A DNA stretch of 64,000 nucleotides from Paenibacillus periandrae (GTDB taxonomy: Bacteria > Bacillota > Bacilli > Paenibacillales > NBRC-103111), in NCBI RefSeq assembly GCF_022458865.1, contig NZ_JAJNMU010000008.1, positions 124,001 to 188,000 of the forward strand, read 5' to 3'. Shown one piece after another: positions 46,031 through 54,589 of the stretch. The translations under genes were made by a program, and so were the position numbers. The notes beneath the pieces are model-generated. The model was not told the origin of the DNA. It did not search any database and saw only the letters and a program-made list of their open reading frames with translations. The first letter of the stretch is position 1; every line of letters begins with the position of its first letter.

Positions 46031-46449
46031 AATAGGCTTTGCCCTCCTTGATTAAACATTTTGCATTCTATTGCATAGTGTATCAGTCGATATACCATTT
46101 GCCGCTCCGATACATCATAGTAAATCGCTAACTCGGCAATAATCTTATACCATTCTTCGGTAGGTTTAACATGCATATATCTTCTTGTATCCTCATAAGG
46201 GTAGCTTGGTATTCTCTGATCTCTCTTCTGAAGAGCGCTCAATAATAGATGTGTGCAGCAAGCTGTCTCTGTCAAATTCAATGACTTTCCGATACGTCGA
46301 AACATCATACGTTCAACTGGAGTTACCGGAAACCGAATATCATGAATTTTGTCTGAACGAATTTTGCGCTCTTTTGTTTTTAATTGAGTCTTATTTTTGT
46401 TGGCATTTTTTTGAGTTCTACTTTCTTCGATAATCTGATTTAAAAACAA
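46027..46449 (-). CDS. Ribbon-helix-helix-like protein, 140 aa
   Basis: TTG start behind GGGGGGAAGAGG. A basic N-terminal tail, then HDIRFPVTPVERMMFRRIGK and a second HVKPTEEWYKIIAELAIYYD unit, each like a ribbon-helix-helix. Tandem 8-bp repeats CACTTGAC (46503-46518) lie 55-70 bp upstream, a possible operator. Could be a copy-control or partition protein. Confidence 0.58.
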   Translation of the reverse strand: MFLNQIIEESRTQKNANKNKTQLKTKERKIRSDKIHDIRFPVTPVERMMFRRIGKSLNLTETACCTHLLLSALQKRDQRIPSYPYEDTRRYMHVKPTEEWYKIIAELAIYYDVSERQMVYRLIHYAIECKMFNQGGQSLL

Positions 46450-46502
46450 ACCTCTTCCCCCCTTTTAAGTGCTCGAACCAATTTTCAAAATAACTCTAGG
46501 GC

Positions 46503-46524
46503 CACTTGACCACTTGACCACTCC
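46503..46524. promoter_or_regulatory. Tandem CACTTGAC repeats, possible operator
   Basis: Two direct CACTTGAC units plus a partial third (CACTCC), 54-75 bp upstream of the ribbon-helix-helix gene and between divergent genes. TTGACC here could also serve as a -35 for the plus strand. Confidence 0.5.
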
Positions 46525-46608
46525 TTAGTACAAGCTATGAGTGGGGGAAAGGATATATACATTGTCTTTAAAAATATTCTAAAACATAAGGAATAGGAGG
46601 GTTTGATC

Positions 46609-46716
46609 TTGAATAAGCAGAAGGTTCAGAAGGAAATTGCGATTCAATTTTGCAAACTTGCCCAAAAAGTCCAAAAGGAGATCATCGTTAGAAAGAACCC
46701 TAAATCACACAAATAG
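46609..46716 (+). CDS. Very small protein, 35 aa
   Basis: TTG start seven bases after AGGAGG. Lys/Gln-rich helical peptide (MNKQKVQKEIAIQFCKLAQK). Divergent from the ribbon-helix-helix gene. Too short for a firm call. Confidence 0.5.
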   Translation: MNKQKVQKEIAIQFCKLAQKVQKEIIVRKNPKSHK

Positions 46717-46799
46717 TTTTATGGTAGTGGTAAATGATTCTGGCTGCTGGTCGATAGTCGAGGGAATTACTGCAAACTTACATAAAGGGAAATGAAATA

Positions 46800-46826
46800 A
46801 AGGGTTGAGCACTGTGCTCAACCCTT
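46800..46826 (-). terminator. Terminator of the vWA gene
   Basis: Perfect 13-bp stem AAGGGTTGAGCAC/GTGCTCAACCCTT, followed on the minus strand by TATTTCATTT. Confidence 0.82.
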
Positions 46827-46906
46827 AGGAACCGCCTGCATTCACATAAAAATACGTCAAGTGACTTTAGATTTCAGTTACACAAGGCTATAAGGATTTA
46901 CTGTGC

Positions 46907-47695
46907 CTATCGAAGGATTTCTTGTCGCTTAACTTCTTGAACCCAATTTGGAAATTCATTCATAAGACGGAAATACAAATCTTCATCCGAAATTTTATCA
47001 ATATCATTTAATTGAAAGAAGTTTGCGTTGTCTACAACACGACCTCTCAAGTCGTCTAATCTTTGCAAGAATTCGAACTCATCAGCATCCTCATTCAGTC
47101 CAATAAACTGCCAGAAAATTGGATAATGAGCCGCTTTTATCAATGCACTTTTCGTCTTATTTTTATCACTATTTGCTCCATCAGTAATAAAAAGAACTAA
47201 TGTTGGAAAGTTGGAAGGATCATTAATTCCATATTGTTGTACAATTTCCTCCATAATTGGAGCATACTCCGTACCACCCCAGAAATTATTTTCTCGCTTA
47301 CCGAGAATTTCACGATCTACATACTGAAAAAAGTCCGTCTCAGTAATAGAATTGAGACGTTTATATGCGTTGCTATCACTTGAGAAAAGATACATATCAA
47401 GCTCCCCATTATCATCCATACGAAGTGCAACTGGAAGCAAACGCTCAATTACACGCTGAACAACACCATTTTTAAACAATGCTCTAGATGAGCCCGATTT
47501 ATCCATTACGAAAACTACTCTTGCTTGGGAAGTAGTATTTCCACTTTTTTCAAGGACAATTTTAAATGTTTCTTTACGTATTGATAGGTTTTCTAGCGCC
47601 TGATCTTTTGCAAGGTTTACATGATTTTTCTGAGGTAACTCAGATCCCCCTTGGTTTTTGTTACCCCCACCAAACAATCCTTTTAAAAAACTCAT
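46907..47695 (-). CDS. TerF-like von Willebrand factor A protein, 262 aa
   Basis: The MIDAS residues are present: DKSGSS (about 85), GGTEYAPIM (about 140) and LFITDGAN (about 168). This matches the vWA-TerF-like family linked to tellurite/stress operons. Gly/Asn-rich N-terminus (LFGGGNKNQGGS). The protein probably binds a partner in the cytoplasm. A 36-residue zinc peptide gene lies just upstream on the same strand, so they may form one operon. No other ter gene is recognisable nearby, which is unusual. Confidence 0.75.
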   Translation of the reverse strand: MSFLKGLFGGGNKNQGGSELPQKNHVNLAKDQALENLSIRKETFKIVLEKSGNTTSQARVVFVMDKSGSSRALFKNGVVQRVIERLLPVALRMDDNGELDMYLFSSDSNAYKRLNSITETDFFQYVDREILGKRENNFWGGTEYAPIMEEIVQQYGINDPSNFPTLVLFITDGANSDKNKTKSALIKAAHYPIFWQFIGLNEDADEFEFLQRLDDLRGRVVDNANFFQLNDIDKISDEDLYFRLMNEFPNWVQEVKRQEILR

Positions 47696-47762
47696 TTAAT
47701 TTGATCCCCTCTCATTTTGAAATGTACGTAGTTGATTCTAATTTTCGTAATCTGTTCCAGGA

Positions 47763-47873
47763 TTAGATTTCACCAGTGTCACCACAAGTGTTACAATAAG
47801 TGGAGTACTTTGTGTAACCCTTGCCGTTACAGTCTGGACAAGGTTCACGTTCATTTTCCTTCTCATCTTCCAT
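47763..47873 (-). CDS. DnaJ-like zinc-ribbon peptide, 36 aa
   Basis: GAGG lies 9 bases before the ATG. CPDCNGKGYTKYSTYCNTCG is a DnaJ-type double CxxC. Located 67 bp before the TerF-like gene and on the same strand. A possible metal-binding partner or a small chaperone-like peptide. Confidence 0.6.
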   Translation of the reverse strand: MEDEKENEREPCPDCNGKGYTKYSTYCNTCGDTGEI

Positions 47874-47961
47874 TTCGACCAACCAACCTCATATTTGATG
47901 CCCACAAAATCAGCTAAATTCGTTCTGGGACATATTCTCCTGAATTAGAGATCTTTTTACA

Positions 47962-48615
47962 TCATGGGGAATTCAGTTTTTGTACTTTACGAATAACTCT
48001 TTTCCGAAAAGTTAGTGAATCGAGAGTATCAACAAAATCTATATTCCCTTCATGAATCCAATGATCAATCATAGGATAATTCACCTTGTCGATTAAAAAT
48101 GAATCAATATAATAAAAGCCGTCACTGGATTTCTTTAGTTCTTTTCCAGAGCTTAATTTCCAGCAAGTAAAAGTAATCTTATTTGTGAAGTAGATAGATT
48201 TCGAATCCACTCTAAAACCATCAGATATCCTTAAGAAAATTTCATTCACAGCATTACACATTTGTTCAATTATATCTTGATATAATGAGTTAAGCTCAGC
48301 CTTTCGATAAACATCTTCAAGAAATTTAAAATAATTATGCAATTCTTCTTCGTTGTTTTGTATTCCACAATTATCCATGATCAAATGGACAGTTTCATGA
48401 TTACGATCCCAGTTCTTACTATATTCCAAAATGGTATTTCTAAATCTAGATGGAATTAACTGATTAACTCCATCTATGGTTTCTGTAAAAAATAATACGT
48501 CTTCATTTGCACCTGCAAGATTATTCGTAGCTGATCCAACAACAGATGTATAACCTCCATCTCTATGATACTCAGGCTTTGACTTTAAACTAATAACCAA
48601 AGTTTCATTTTCCAT
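47962..48615 (-). CDS. Hypothetical protein, 217 aa
   Basis: Not recognised. AAAGGAT precedes the ATG. Soluble alpha/beta protein. It precedes the zinc peptide and TerF-like genes on the same strand, so it may be part of the same stress or defence unit. Confidence 0.6.
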   Translation of the reverse strand: MENETLVISLKSKPEYHRDGGYTSVVGSATNNLAGANEDVLFFTETIDGVNQLIPSRFRNTILEYSKNWDRNHETVHLIMDNCGIQNNEEELHNYFKFLEDVYRKAELNSLYQDIIEQMCNAVNEIFLRISDGFRVDSKSIYFTNKITFTCWKLSSGKELKKSSDGFYYIDSFLIDKVNYPMIDHWIHEGNIDFVDTLDSLTFRKRVIRKVQKLNSP

Positions 48616-48721
48616 TTAAAATTATCCTTTCGTATATAGGTAAAACCCTTCTAGAGTACGTAAGGACTTCTCGGGTTTTTCAGTTAAATGACATTAAATG
48701 TATGCGTTGTTCAATTTGTGG

Positions 48722-49120
48722 TTACTTTATGCCAATTAACGAAGTGAGTAGATCAGGGAAGAGGTACATGAGAAGAGCGTCCAAAAGAAAAAAATAAACC
48801 CAAAAGAAAAAATTGTTGCTAAGAACTCGCTTTCGGGAATATATAAGGAGAGCAATTAATGCAACTACCCCTAACAACATGGGGATTTCAATAAATCGAC
48901 GAACAATATCTGCATTCGTGATCCCCTGATTATGAATTTCGATTAAAAATTCATCTACATCGGTCTGGTGAATCTTTACCCAATATCTGAGAAGTTTGAT
49001 ACTGCCGATACCTATGAGAAAAAAGAAGGTTCTACGGATTAACTTAAGAAAGGAATTTTTATTGCTTTCATTGCCCGTGTCATTTTCATTCGGTATCCTG
49101 GTTGTCGAACTTTCTATCAT
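48722..49120 (-). CDS. Membrane protein, 132 aa
   Basis: GGGGGTGG precedes the ATG. Hydrophilic N-terminus (residues 1-25), then three membrane helices (about 28-46, 80-95, 104-128). Unknown. No leader element. Confidence 0.6.
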   Translation of the reverse strand: MIESSTTRIPNENDTGNESNKNSFLKLIRRTFFFLIGIGSIKLLRYWVKIHQTDVDEFLIEIHNQGITNADIVRRFIEIPMLLGVVALIALLIYSRKRVLSNNFFFWVYFFLLDALLMYLFPDLLTSLIGIK

Positions 49121-49201
49121 TTGTAGACCACCCCCATATGGCTTTATCCATAGACTACCATTATCCTACAGAATCGAGAAACAACCTTATATAAAAGAAA
49201 A

Positions 49202-49224
49202 ACTCACTTCTTAATGAAGTGAGT
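49202..49224 (-). terminator. Terminator of the wHTH gene
   Basis: Stem ACTCACTTC/GAAGTGAGT, then TTTTTCTTTTA on the minus strand. Confidence 0.8.
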
Positions 49225-49231
49225 CTGTTTC

Positions 49232-49876
49232 TTAATAAGTGACTTTAGGGATCACGTTATCCGTACACCCTCTGTAACAGTAGCCTGCGAAGATCCATCC
49301 ATCATCACTTTTACGAAGAGTTGCGTAAGTTGCTCTTCCTTCAATATGATCATCAATGGAACCAATTTGTATGATACTACTTTTCAAGGTCGCCGGAGGT
49401 ACTATATTCGAAAAATAATTTACCATTTCATCATCAACAAGATCATTAATCTGCAGATATTCATCCAAATCACCTTCCCAGTTTGCGTGTGTCTTCACAA
49501 CCTTTTGAGGCTCATCCGGTTGCTGTTGATTGTTATCGGTACCTGGAGCGGGAAGTGGGATGTTTCCTACAAGTTTTAGTATAATTTTTATTCGATCGCG
49601 TGGGGATGATTGGTCATGGAATGAATAATCATTAATGACACTTATAATCTGGTCGTGGATCTCTGACCCCAGTTGTGTAATGGATATTTGTTTAACTTTG
49701 GACCATTTGACAACTTGAACTAAACCTAATCGTTCTAAAGCTGCTACGGGTTTAAGTGAATAGCGTCTTCTTGTGAAATCATGACTGTAGAGTAGTTTGT
49801 TTCCTTTAATCCATCCTAATGTTTCAATTTGTGCATAAGTCAATCTTAATGGAAGTACGGTTTCTTTCTTTTTCAT
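49232..49876 (-). CDS. Protein with winged-helix N-terminus, 214 aa
   Basis: GAGGAGAG lies seven bases before the ATG. Residues 1-90 fit a winged helix (LTYAQIETLGWIKGNKLLYS, then RRRYSLKPVAALERLGLVQV), then a linker rich in Gln/Pro and an acidic C-terminal domain with a CYRGC motif. Probably a transcription-type regulator of this replicon. Leader RNA copy 9 directly precedes it. Confidence 0.62.
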   Translation of the reverse strand: MKKKETVLPLRLTYAQIETLGWIKGNKLLYSHDFTRRRYSLKPVAALERLGLVQVVKWSKVKQISITQLGSEIHDQIISVINDYSFHDQSSPRDRIKIILKLVGNIPLPAPGTDNNQQQPDEPQKVVKTHANWEGDLDEYLQINDLVDDEMVNYFSNIVPPATLKSSIIQIGSIDDHIEGRATYATLRKSDDGWIFAGYCYRGCTDNVIPKVTY

Positions 49877-49903
49877 GAAAATCTCTCCTCGTACTGGAAT
49901 ATT

Positions 49904-50039
49904 GGGTTGTGATTAAGGTACAAAAACACCTTAACGAATGAACCCATTACCTTAGGGGCATTTACCAAAATGACCATGAGTCGTTTTGATTAAAGTGTAA
50001 TTTGAAAGTATTGTTCACAACTGCGCAAGCAAGGGACGA
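49904..50039 (-). promoter_or_regulatory. Structured leader RNA, copy 9 (divergent, before the wHTH gene)
   Basis: Retains UUGCUUGCGCAG, AAUUACACUUUAAUC pairing with the GUUAAGGUGU arm, U5 and UCACAACCC. P1 and the promoter are not clear, so this copy is weaker. GUUGUGA after the loop is complementary to the 3' UCACAAC, a possible alternative pairing. Confidence 0.62.
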
Positions 50040-50065
50040 TAACTGGAGTGTTTAAAAAATCTAGA

Positions 50066-50102
50066 GAATGAATAAGAAGTAAAACCCGCTTCTTATTCAT
50101 TC
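50066..50102. terminator. Bidirectional terminator
   Basis: Perfect 14-bp stem GAATGAATAAGAAG/CTTCTTATTCATTC just past the gene ending at 50117. Confidence 0.82.
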
Positions 50103-50116
50103 AATAAAATACACAG

Positions 50117-50464
50117 TCAGTCACGATTCTCTATATGCTCAATGTGACTATTTTCGAACCTCATCATCGATTTTACAATCGCATTTATGTGCTCGATAAA
50201 TTCAGGAGACATCGTTTTGAGCTCTGTAATGGTGGCGTCAATATTGCTCCGTTTTGTCAATATATCGTTGATTGATTCACTCATTTGCTTGAAGAGAGGA
50301 TTATGTTTTAACTTTTTATTGGTCGTGAACTCAATTTTAAGCATGTTGAGGTATTCGCTCGGCATCGCCCTAAAAAGGTTCATGATATCAAATCCTTTAC
50401 TACAATCAACTAAGAGGGGCTCCAAAAGCTTAATACCATATATGTGGGTAAAGGTTCTAAGCAT
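50117..50464 (-). CDS. Hypothetical protein, 115 aa
   Basis: TAGGAG is eight bases before the ATG. Helical protein (KQMSESINDILTKRSNIDAT). Unknown. Confidence 0.6.
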   Translation of the reverse strand: MLRTFTHIYGIKLLEPLLVDCSKGFDIMNLFRAMPSEYLNMLKIEFTTNKKLKHNPLFKQMSESINDILTKRSNIDATITELKTMSPEFIEHINAIVKSMMRFENSHIEHIENRD

Positions 50465-50679
50465 AATTTACTCCTATTCTTGTATACTTTTACAAACCAG
50501 AAGCGGGTTGATTAAGTAACATGTACGTCCGTATCTGTGAAGACAATTGCAGTATTGACACCATTACAATGTTCTCTGAGACCGTAAAATAGAAGCATTC
50601 TACTTCTATTAAGGTACTAATAAATCTTCATCATCATTAAAGAGTGCTTAACAATCATTACATCCAAAATCGAAAATGT

Positions 50680-51243
50680 TTAAACTTCGTATTTTGTGTT
50701 ATTTTCATGTTTAGTTAGAATATTTGAAGTCTTTTTCATATCGTAAGGCTCTTTATCTAATATCTGAAGAAGCCTCATTCGATTAAAGCGTTCTGCCAAT
50801 AATGTGGCAAGATTTTGAATTAAAGCTTCTTCGATATAATATGGAGGTTCCCCATTTCTATGATCGGGCTCTTCAGAAGGATTAAACGACCTGATAAATA
50901 CGTGGGGTAAGCGTTCTACATATCTCCATCTCTGGTACAGTGCATGCTTTGTAGACAACCCACTCCCATCCAGGAAATAATCGCCAACTCGGACTACTGC
51001 GTGCTCAGCATGCTGGTCCTCTTTACATATGACGATGAGATAAGGTATTGCATGAATTTCGCCTAGCCAAAGCAAGATGGCCTTCATCAAGCTTCTGCAA
51101 CCTCCATCGATCCAGCCGCAATCCGGTAGGAGTTCCAAAACATGATCTTCATTAAGGAATGTCTTTAGTTCATTACTGAGCTGTCGAACCTTTGGATTAA
51201 TGATCTTTACACCTCTTATTCGCAAGTGTTCTGGCCAAACCAT
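50680..51243 (-). CDS. Possible cysteine peptidase / transglutaminase-like protein, 187 aa
   Basis: GGAG precedes the ATG. CGWIDGGCRSLMKAILLWLG, then a later AEHAVVRVGDYFLDGSG, resemble the Cys and His-Asp regions of papain-like folds. Supported by motif look only. The C-terminus is basic. Downstream of the 181-residue gene and leader RNA copy 10. Confidence 0.45.
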   Translation of the reverse strand: MVWPEHLRIRGVKIINPKVRQLSNELKTFLNEDHVLELLPDCGWIDGGCRSLMKAILLWLGEIHAIPYLIVICKEDQHAEHAVVRVGDYFLDGSGLSTKHALYQRWRYVERLPHVFIRSFNPSEEPDHRNGEPPYYIEEALIQNLATLLAERFNRMRLLQILDKEPYDMKKTSNILTKHENNTKYEV

Positions 51244-51273
51244 TTTTCGACTGGATCTCCAAATTAATTCCCA

Positions 51274-51819
51274 CTACCCGAGTGCAACTGGACTCTTCAA
51301 CTTTAGAATACGTCTGCCAATAACCACAATAGAGGGGTTCCAAAAGGGATCATTAATGAATGAATTGAAACTGTCGATAGATTTGATGAGGAGTTGCTTC
51401 TTCGATGCTACGTACTTGTGCGTCCATTCTGTGTGCTCAACTAATTTCACATGTGCTGTTTTGTCCCCAAGCTTAAAGGTTATGATGTGCTCATCTCGGT
51501 CGATTTTAACAAAAATGTTATAGTATCGATTGAACTTGCAGATGTATTCCTCAAATCCCTCACAATCAGGTGTTTCGTAACAAATACTATTGAAAAATTC
51601 TTCGATGGAGACACCGAGTTTCTCATTAATTACGAGTAAGTCATCCATAGTGGGATGAATTCGAATCGAAGTCAATTCTTGAATGACAGTATCTAAAAAA
51701 GGTTTTGTTTCGAATTCAGATCTGAACGTTCCTTCAATACCCTGATTTCCATACCATCTCACGATAAATGTTGCGTCGTCTTTAATTTTCTCCATCATGG
51801 CCTTGAGTTGTTCTTTCAT
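51274..51819 (-). CDS. Hypothetical protein, 181 aa
   Basis: Start at 51819 (MKEQLKAMMEKIKDD): AGGAG is nine bases upstream; the earlier ATG lies too close. Acidic helical protein with CYETPDCEGFEEYICK (about residue 80), a possible metal site. It heads the operon behind leader RNA copy 10. Confidence 0.62.
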   Translation of the reverse strand: MKEQLKAMMEKIKDDATFIVRWYGNQGIEGTFRSEFETKPFLDTVIQELTSIRIHPTMDDLLVINEKLGVSIEEFFNSICYETPDCEGFEEYICKFNRYYNIFVKIDRDEHIITFKLGDKTAHVKLVEHTEWTHKYVASKKQLLIKSIDSFNSFINDPFWNPSIVVIGRRILKLKSPVALG

Positions 51820-51850
51820 GTTCATACTCCTCTTTTTATTTGGATTTATT

Positions 51851-52010
51851 GGGTTGTGAAAAAGGCGCATAAATGAAAAATACACCCTAACGACAAGGAA
51901 CCATAAGCCCTGAAAAAAATAGGCATGCTACCGTAATGGCAGATGGGTCCACTCTCGTTAAAGTGTATTATGGTAATTGAATAATCCCATAAGCGCCTGC
52001 TAGGGATCAA
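51851..52010 (-). promoter_or_regulatory. Structured leader RNA, copy 10 (before the 181-aa gene)
   Basis: Extended -10 TGCTAATAT, 27 nt, P1 AUCCC/GGGAU with loop UAGCAGGCGCUUAU. The long hairpin pairs AAUACACUUUAACGAGAG with the CGUUAGGGUGUAUU arm, with a GCCAUUACGGUAGCAUGCC apical region, then U5, GCGCC and UCACAACCC. Its closest relative is copy 3 (methyltransferase). Differences between the two in the paired region are mostly stem-compatible. Confidence 0.88.
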
Positions 52011-52325
52011 ATAGGAAAAGATTAACTTCTCTATATATTAGCATTTTCCTATAAAGTTGAACAGGAGCGGGTGAATCACTCATATTACAGAAAATAGGCG
52101 TGAAAGCCCTTGGCTTCAGCCATGGGATGAATCGGCTTAGGACAAGGGATAGCCTTTAGGCTGTCTTAATTGCCCTACATGGTTACACCTCCTTGTGCAG
52201 TTTTGTTATTCAACTGATTCAATATAGGTATGGGACAATCATACAGAACTACCAAAACAACCGTATCATTGATCAACTTTCATTTGGTTAGCAATTAGTA
52301 GAACTAGCTTTGAAAGGGTGACATC

Positions 52326-52442
52326 ATGCAGACACTAACCATTCAAATACGCATATTTCCGTCCAAACCGTCTGTATTGGTGGATATGGGCAATGCGTAC
52401 ATTCGGACGGTCAATGAGCTAACTGAGCAAGCAGAACTCTAG
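52326..52442 (+). pseudogene. TnpB N-terminal fragment, 38 codons
   Basis: MQTLTIQIRIFPSKPSVLVD and the following MGNAYIRTVNEL match the N-terminus of IS605 TnpB, then a stop codon. RBS-like AAAGGGTG precedes the ATG. A normal TnpB has ~350-400 residues. No functional product is expected. Confidence 0.82.
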
Positions 52443-52515
52443 GACGGGCTATTGAACTAGCCCTTAACTTAGCAGTTGGGCAAAGCGGAAACGTATGCAC
52501 CAATTAACTAGCTAG

Positions 52516-52548
52516 GAATCCCACCCTTTCAAGGGTGTGGAGGTTCAA
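52516..52548 (+). ncRNA. omegaRNA scaffold-like right end of the IS605 remnant
   Basis: Stem CCCACCCTTTCAAGGGTGTGG (one bulge) with GAGGTTCAA at the 3' end, the usual end of TnpB guide-RNA scaffolds. The guide would read into TTGTGATACTATTTC. No intact TnpB is encoded here. Confidence 0.6.
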
Positions 52549-53010
52549 TTGTGATACTATTTCAATAAGTATTTTCTGATCCATGTGATCCGCGGTATCG
52601 GCTGCCGGTAGGGACGCTGGTGATGATAAAGCTCTCAATGTGTGTTCATGTTCTTTTCGTTTCCAAATACATGGAAATTGAAGGTTAAGTAGACTATGTG
52701 ATCTGTGATGCCTGCTTATAAGGTTTGAGGATTGTCACGCTTGAACATTTCCACCACTTAGCTAACGCTTGAAATGAAGGATTCTTGGGTAAGCGACCCT
52801 ATGGATTCGAATTGTGCCTATTCATAGGGGTGTTCTCATTATTTATTAATAAATTTTCATATTAGTTAAAGCCATTATTTCTAGATATGGACGGTGAAAA
52901 CAACAATGAACGATCCGTATCTGGCAGAATGATTAGCCAAATTGATCGTTCATTACATTAAAAGATATTCAAGAATCGCTTGATTTCAAAATTTCTAGAA
53001 TCATTTAAAA
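52549..53010. other. Gap behind the IS remnant
   Basis: Contains one inverted repeat TGAACGATC...GATCGTTCA (about 52905-52949). No gene, ribosome site or other repeat was seen. Confidence 0.45.
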
Positions 53011-53019
53011 CGCAAATTT

Positions 53020-54351
53020 TTAAATCTTATGTCCATACCTCGCAGATGAATAAAAATCCCAATGCCAATCGAAGTACTTTGTATTTCTATCGTTAAATCC
53101 TGCACATTTTTTTCCGTCGAGTTCGAGGATCTTGAATTGAAGAGCAGATGCTGTAGTAGAACGGATAGGAGTAACAATTCCTTGATTTATCCCAATGTAC
53201 CCCTTCTCAAACAGATCATCGCAGCCAAGTTTACACATAAGGGCTGCAATATTTAGAAGGTCCCTTTTTTCTTCAGGTTGACACTCTGAACGTTTTTTTA
53301 TATGTGCTGCCCAAAGCATATCTGCCGGGTACATTTCTCCGCAAATAACACAGCAGCCTTCCTTTTGACCCTGAAGGAGCAGTTCTCGCAGTTTGCTCTG
53401 TTCCTTCCGGTAACTCCCCATAGCTTGTCCATCGAAATCCCAATCAAAGGGTTCAGATGGTGGCGTAGACGCTTCTAAATCTTCTTTGTGTAATGGATTG
53501 GAGCTAGTAAGCCAACCTGCTTCAATCGCTCGAACGAGCGTGAAATGTATGAGGCTGTCATTTTTTTTGCATTTAATCTTTATTTCGGGCCAGTTCACCA
53601 TTTCACATTTCCCCTTATTGTTTACAGAAAAAGCATTGAGAGTCACTTGGCCGCTTCCACTCTTAACACTGATCCATACACCGTATTGGCGAAACGCGAA
53701 ACTGCCGTATTCTCCAATGCCTATATAATGCTCACCATCCTCTGAACTTGAGGAATTTAAAGAAAACATACACGGATTCGGTATGCCAAATTTAGATAAT
53801 ACACGGGCTTCTTTCTCGCTGAATTGCAAGTGAAAATCATACCAACCATTGGGGAGCTCCGTTTGATCTAATAAAGATTCGCGGATATGCCAAGGATTAA
53901 TTTTTATAGGATAATAGGTTATGCCTTTGGGGGACCATTTTTCACGTTGTGTTGGCGTCACGCCAATATTTAAGTTGGTTTTGTTTTGTAATATGAAAAT
54001 GGTATGAAGTACTTCATTCGGAATGAGTATGTAATAACCTACATTATTTAGGTAACGCAGACCATCCCGTTCTGCATGTACAACGAGTACGTAATTATGG
54101 ACTGACTTGTTTTTGGCAAAAAATTCATTTATTGTTTTGTAGTCGTCCTCGTGAATCATCGCATTTTGCTTTGGTTTATCGTAATCCCGCGGGATAACAT
54201 ACACACTGGTTTGAGTTTTAGTCAAATTCAGGTCCGTTGAGACGAGGACAATGCCATTATCAGTCTCCTCGACTACGATATCATTTGGATATAATTGGTT
54301 TTTCACAAAAGACACGCCAGATTTGGCGAGAAATGGACTTAGCTCCTTCAT
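53020..54351 (-). CDS. HNH endonuclease domain protein, putative restriction-type nuclease, 443 aa
   Basis: AAAGGGA precedes the ATG. The C-terminal ~110 residues form an HNH/McrA-like nuclease: CCVICG (about 332), AAHIKKRSEC (about 350), NIAALMCKLGCDDLFEKG (about 370), with paired cysteines for zinc. The N-terminal 250 residues are of unknown fold and could recognise DNA. It may cleave unmodified or modified DNA. No methyltransferase is adjacent; the orphan methyltransferase at 12 kb on the same strand is a speculative partner. No leader RNA. Confidence 0.72.
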   Translation of the reverse strand: MKELSPFLAKSGVSFVKNQLYPNDIVVEETDNGIVLVSTDLNLTKTQTSVYVIPRDYDKPKQNAMIHEDDYKTINEFFAKNKSVHNYVLVVHAERDGLRYLNNVGYYILIPNEVLHTIFILQNKTNLNIGVTPTQREKWSPKGITYYPIKINPWHIRESLLDQTELPNGWYDFHLQFSEKEARVLSKFGIPNPCMFSLNSSSSEDGEHYIGIGEYGSFAFRQYGVWISVKSGSGQVTLNAFSVNNKGKCEMVNWPEIKIKCKKNDSLIHFTLVRAIEAGWLTSSNPLHKEDLEASTPPSEPFDWDFDGQAMGSYRKEQSKLRELLLQGQKEGCCVICGEMYPADMLWAAHIKKRSECQPEEKRDLLNIAALMCKLGCDDLFEKGYIGINQGIVTPIRSTTASALQFKILELDGKKCAGFNDRNTKYFDWHWDFYSSARYGHKI

Positions 54352-54376
54352 GTTGTATTCCCTTTCTATGAAATAT

Positions 54377-54586
54377 TTACATGAATCTTAAAAGTGGTAT
54401 CGTGAACGCATTTAGGTTATTACCGATTGGAGATATTTCATTCCCCGATCGGGTACAAAGTTCATTTACTAAGAAACTTTTGGAACAGACATAACATCGA
54501 ACAAAATGGTTGACGATGTTTCTAGAATAGCTGTAGACTCGATCCCAAACACCATATGAATTCTTTTGGTAACTATGGAGACTCAC
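54377..54586 (-). CDS. Small cysteine-containing protein, 69 aa
   Basis: GTG start four bases after the AbrB-type gene's stop, with AAGGA partly overlapping, so the two are coupled. HFVRCYVCSKSFLVNELCTR suggests a zinc ribbon. Probably functionally linked to the AbrB-type regulator. Confidence 0.5.
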   Translation of the reverse strand: MSLHSYQKNSYGVWDRVYSYSRNIVNHFVRCYVCSKSFLVNELCTRSGNEISPIGNNLNAFTIPLLRFM

Positions 54587-54589
54587 TCC

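Larger units (their letters stand above)
52090..52548 (+). mobile_element. Decayed IS605/TnpB element (remnant, omega-RNA-like end kept)
   Basis: The left-end hairpin is near 52107-52129 (GCCCTTGGCTTCAGCCATGGG). It is followed by an RBS-like AAGGAGGTGTAACC in the reverse direction, where a tnpA start would be. The N-terminus of a TnpB gene lies at 52326, and a C-terminal TnpB relic (IELALNLAVGQSGNVCTN) follows directly. The right end at 52516-52548 (GAATCCCACCC...GGGTGTGGAGGTTCAA) is the scaffold end of omegaRNAs in IS605 elements. The middle of tnpB is deleted. Confidence 0.8.
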
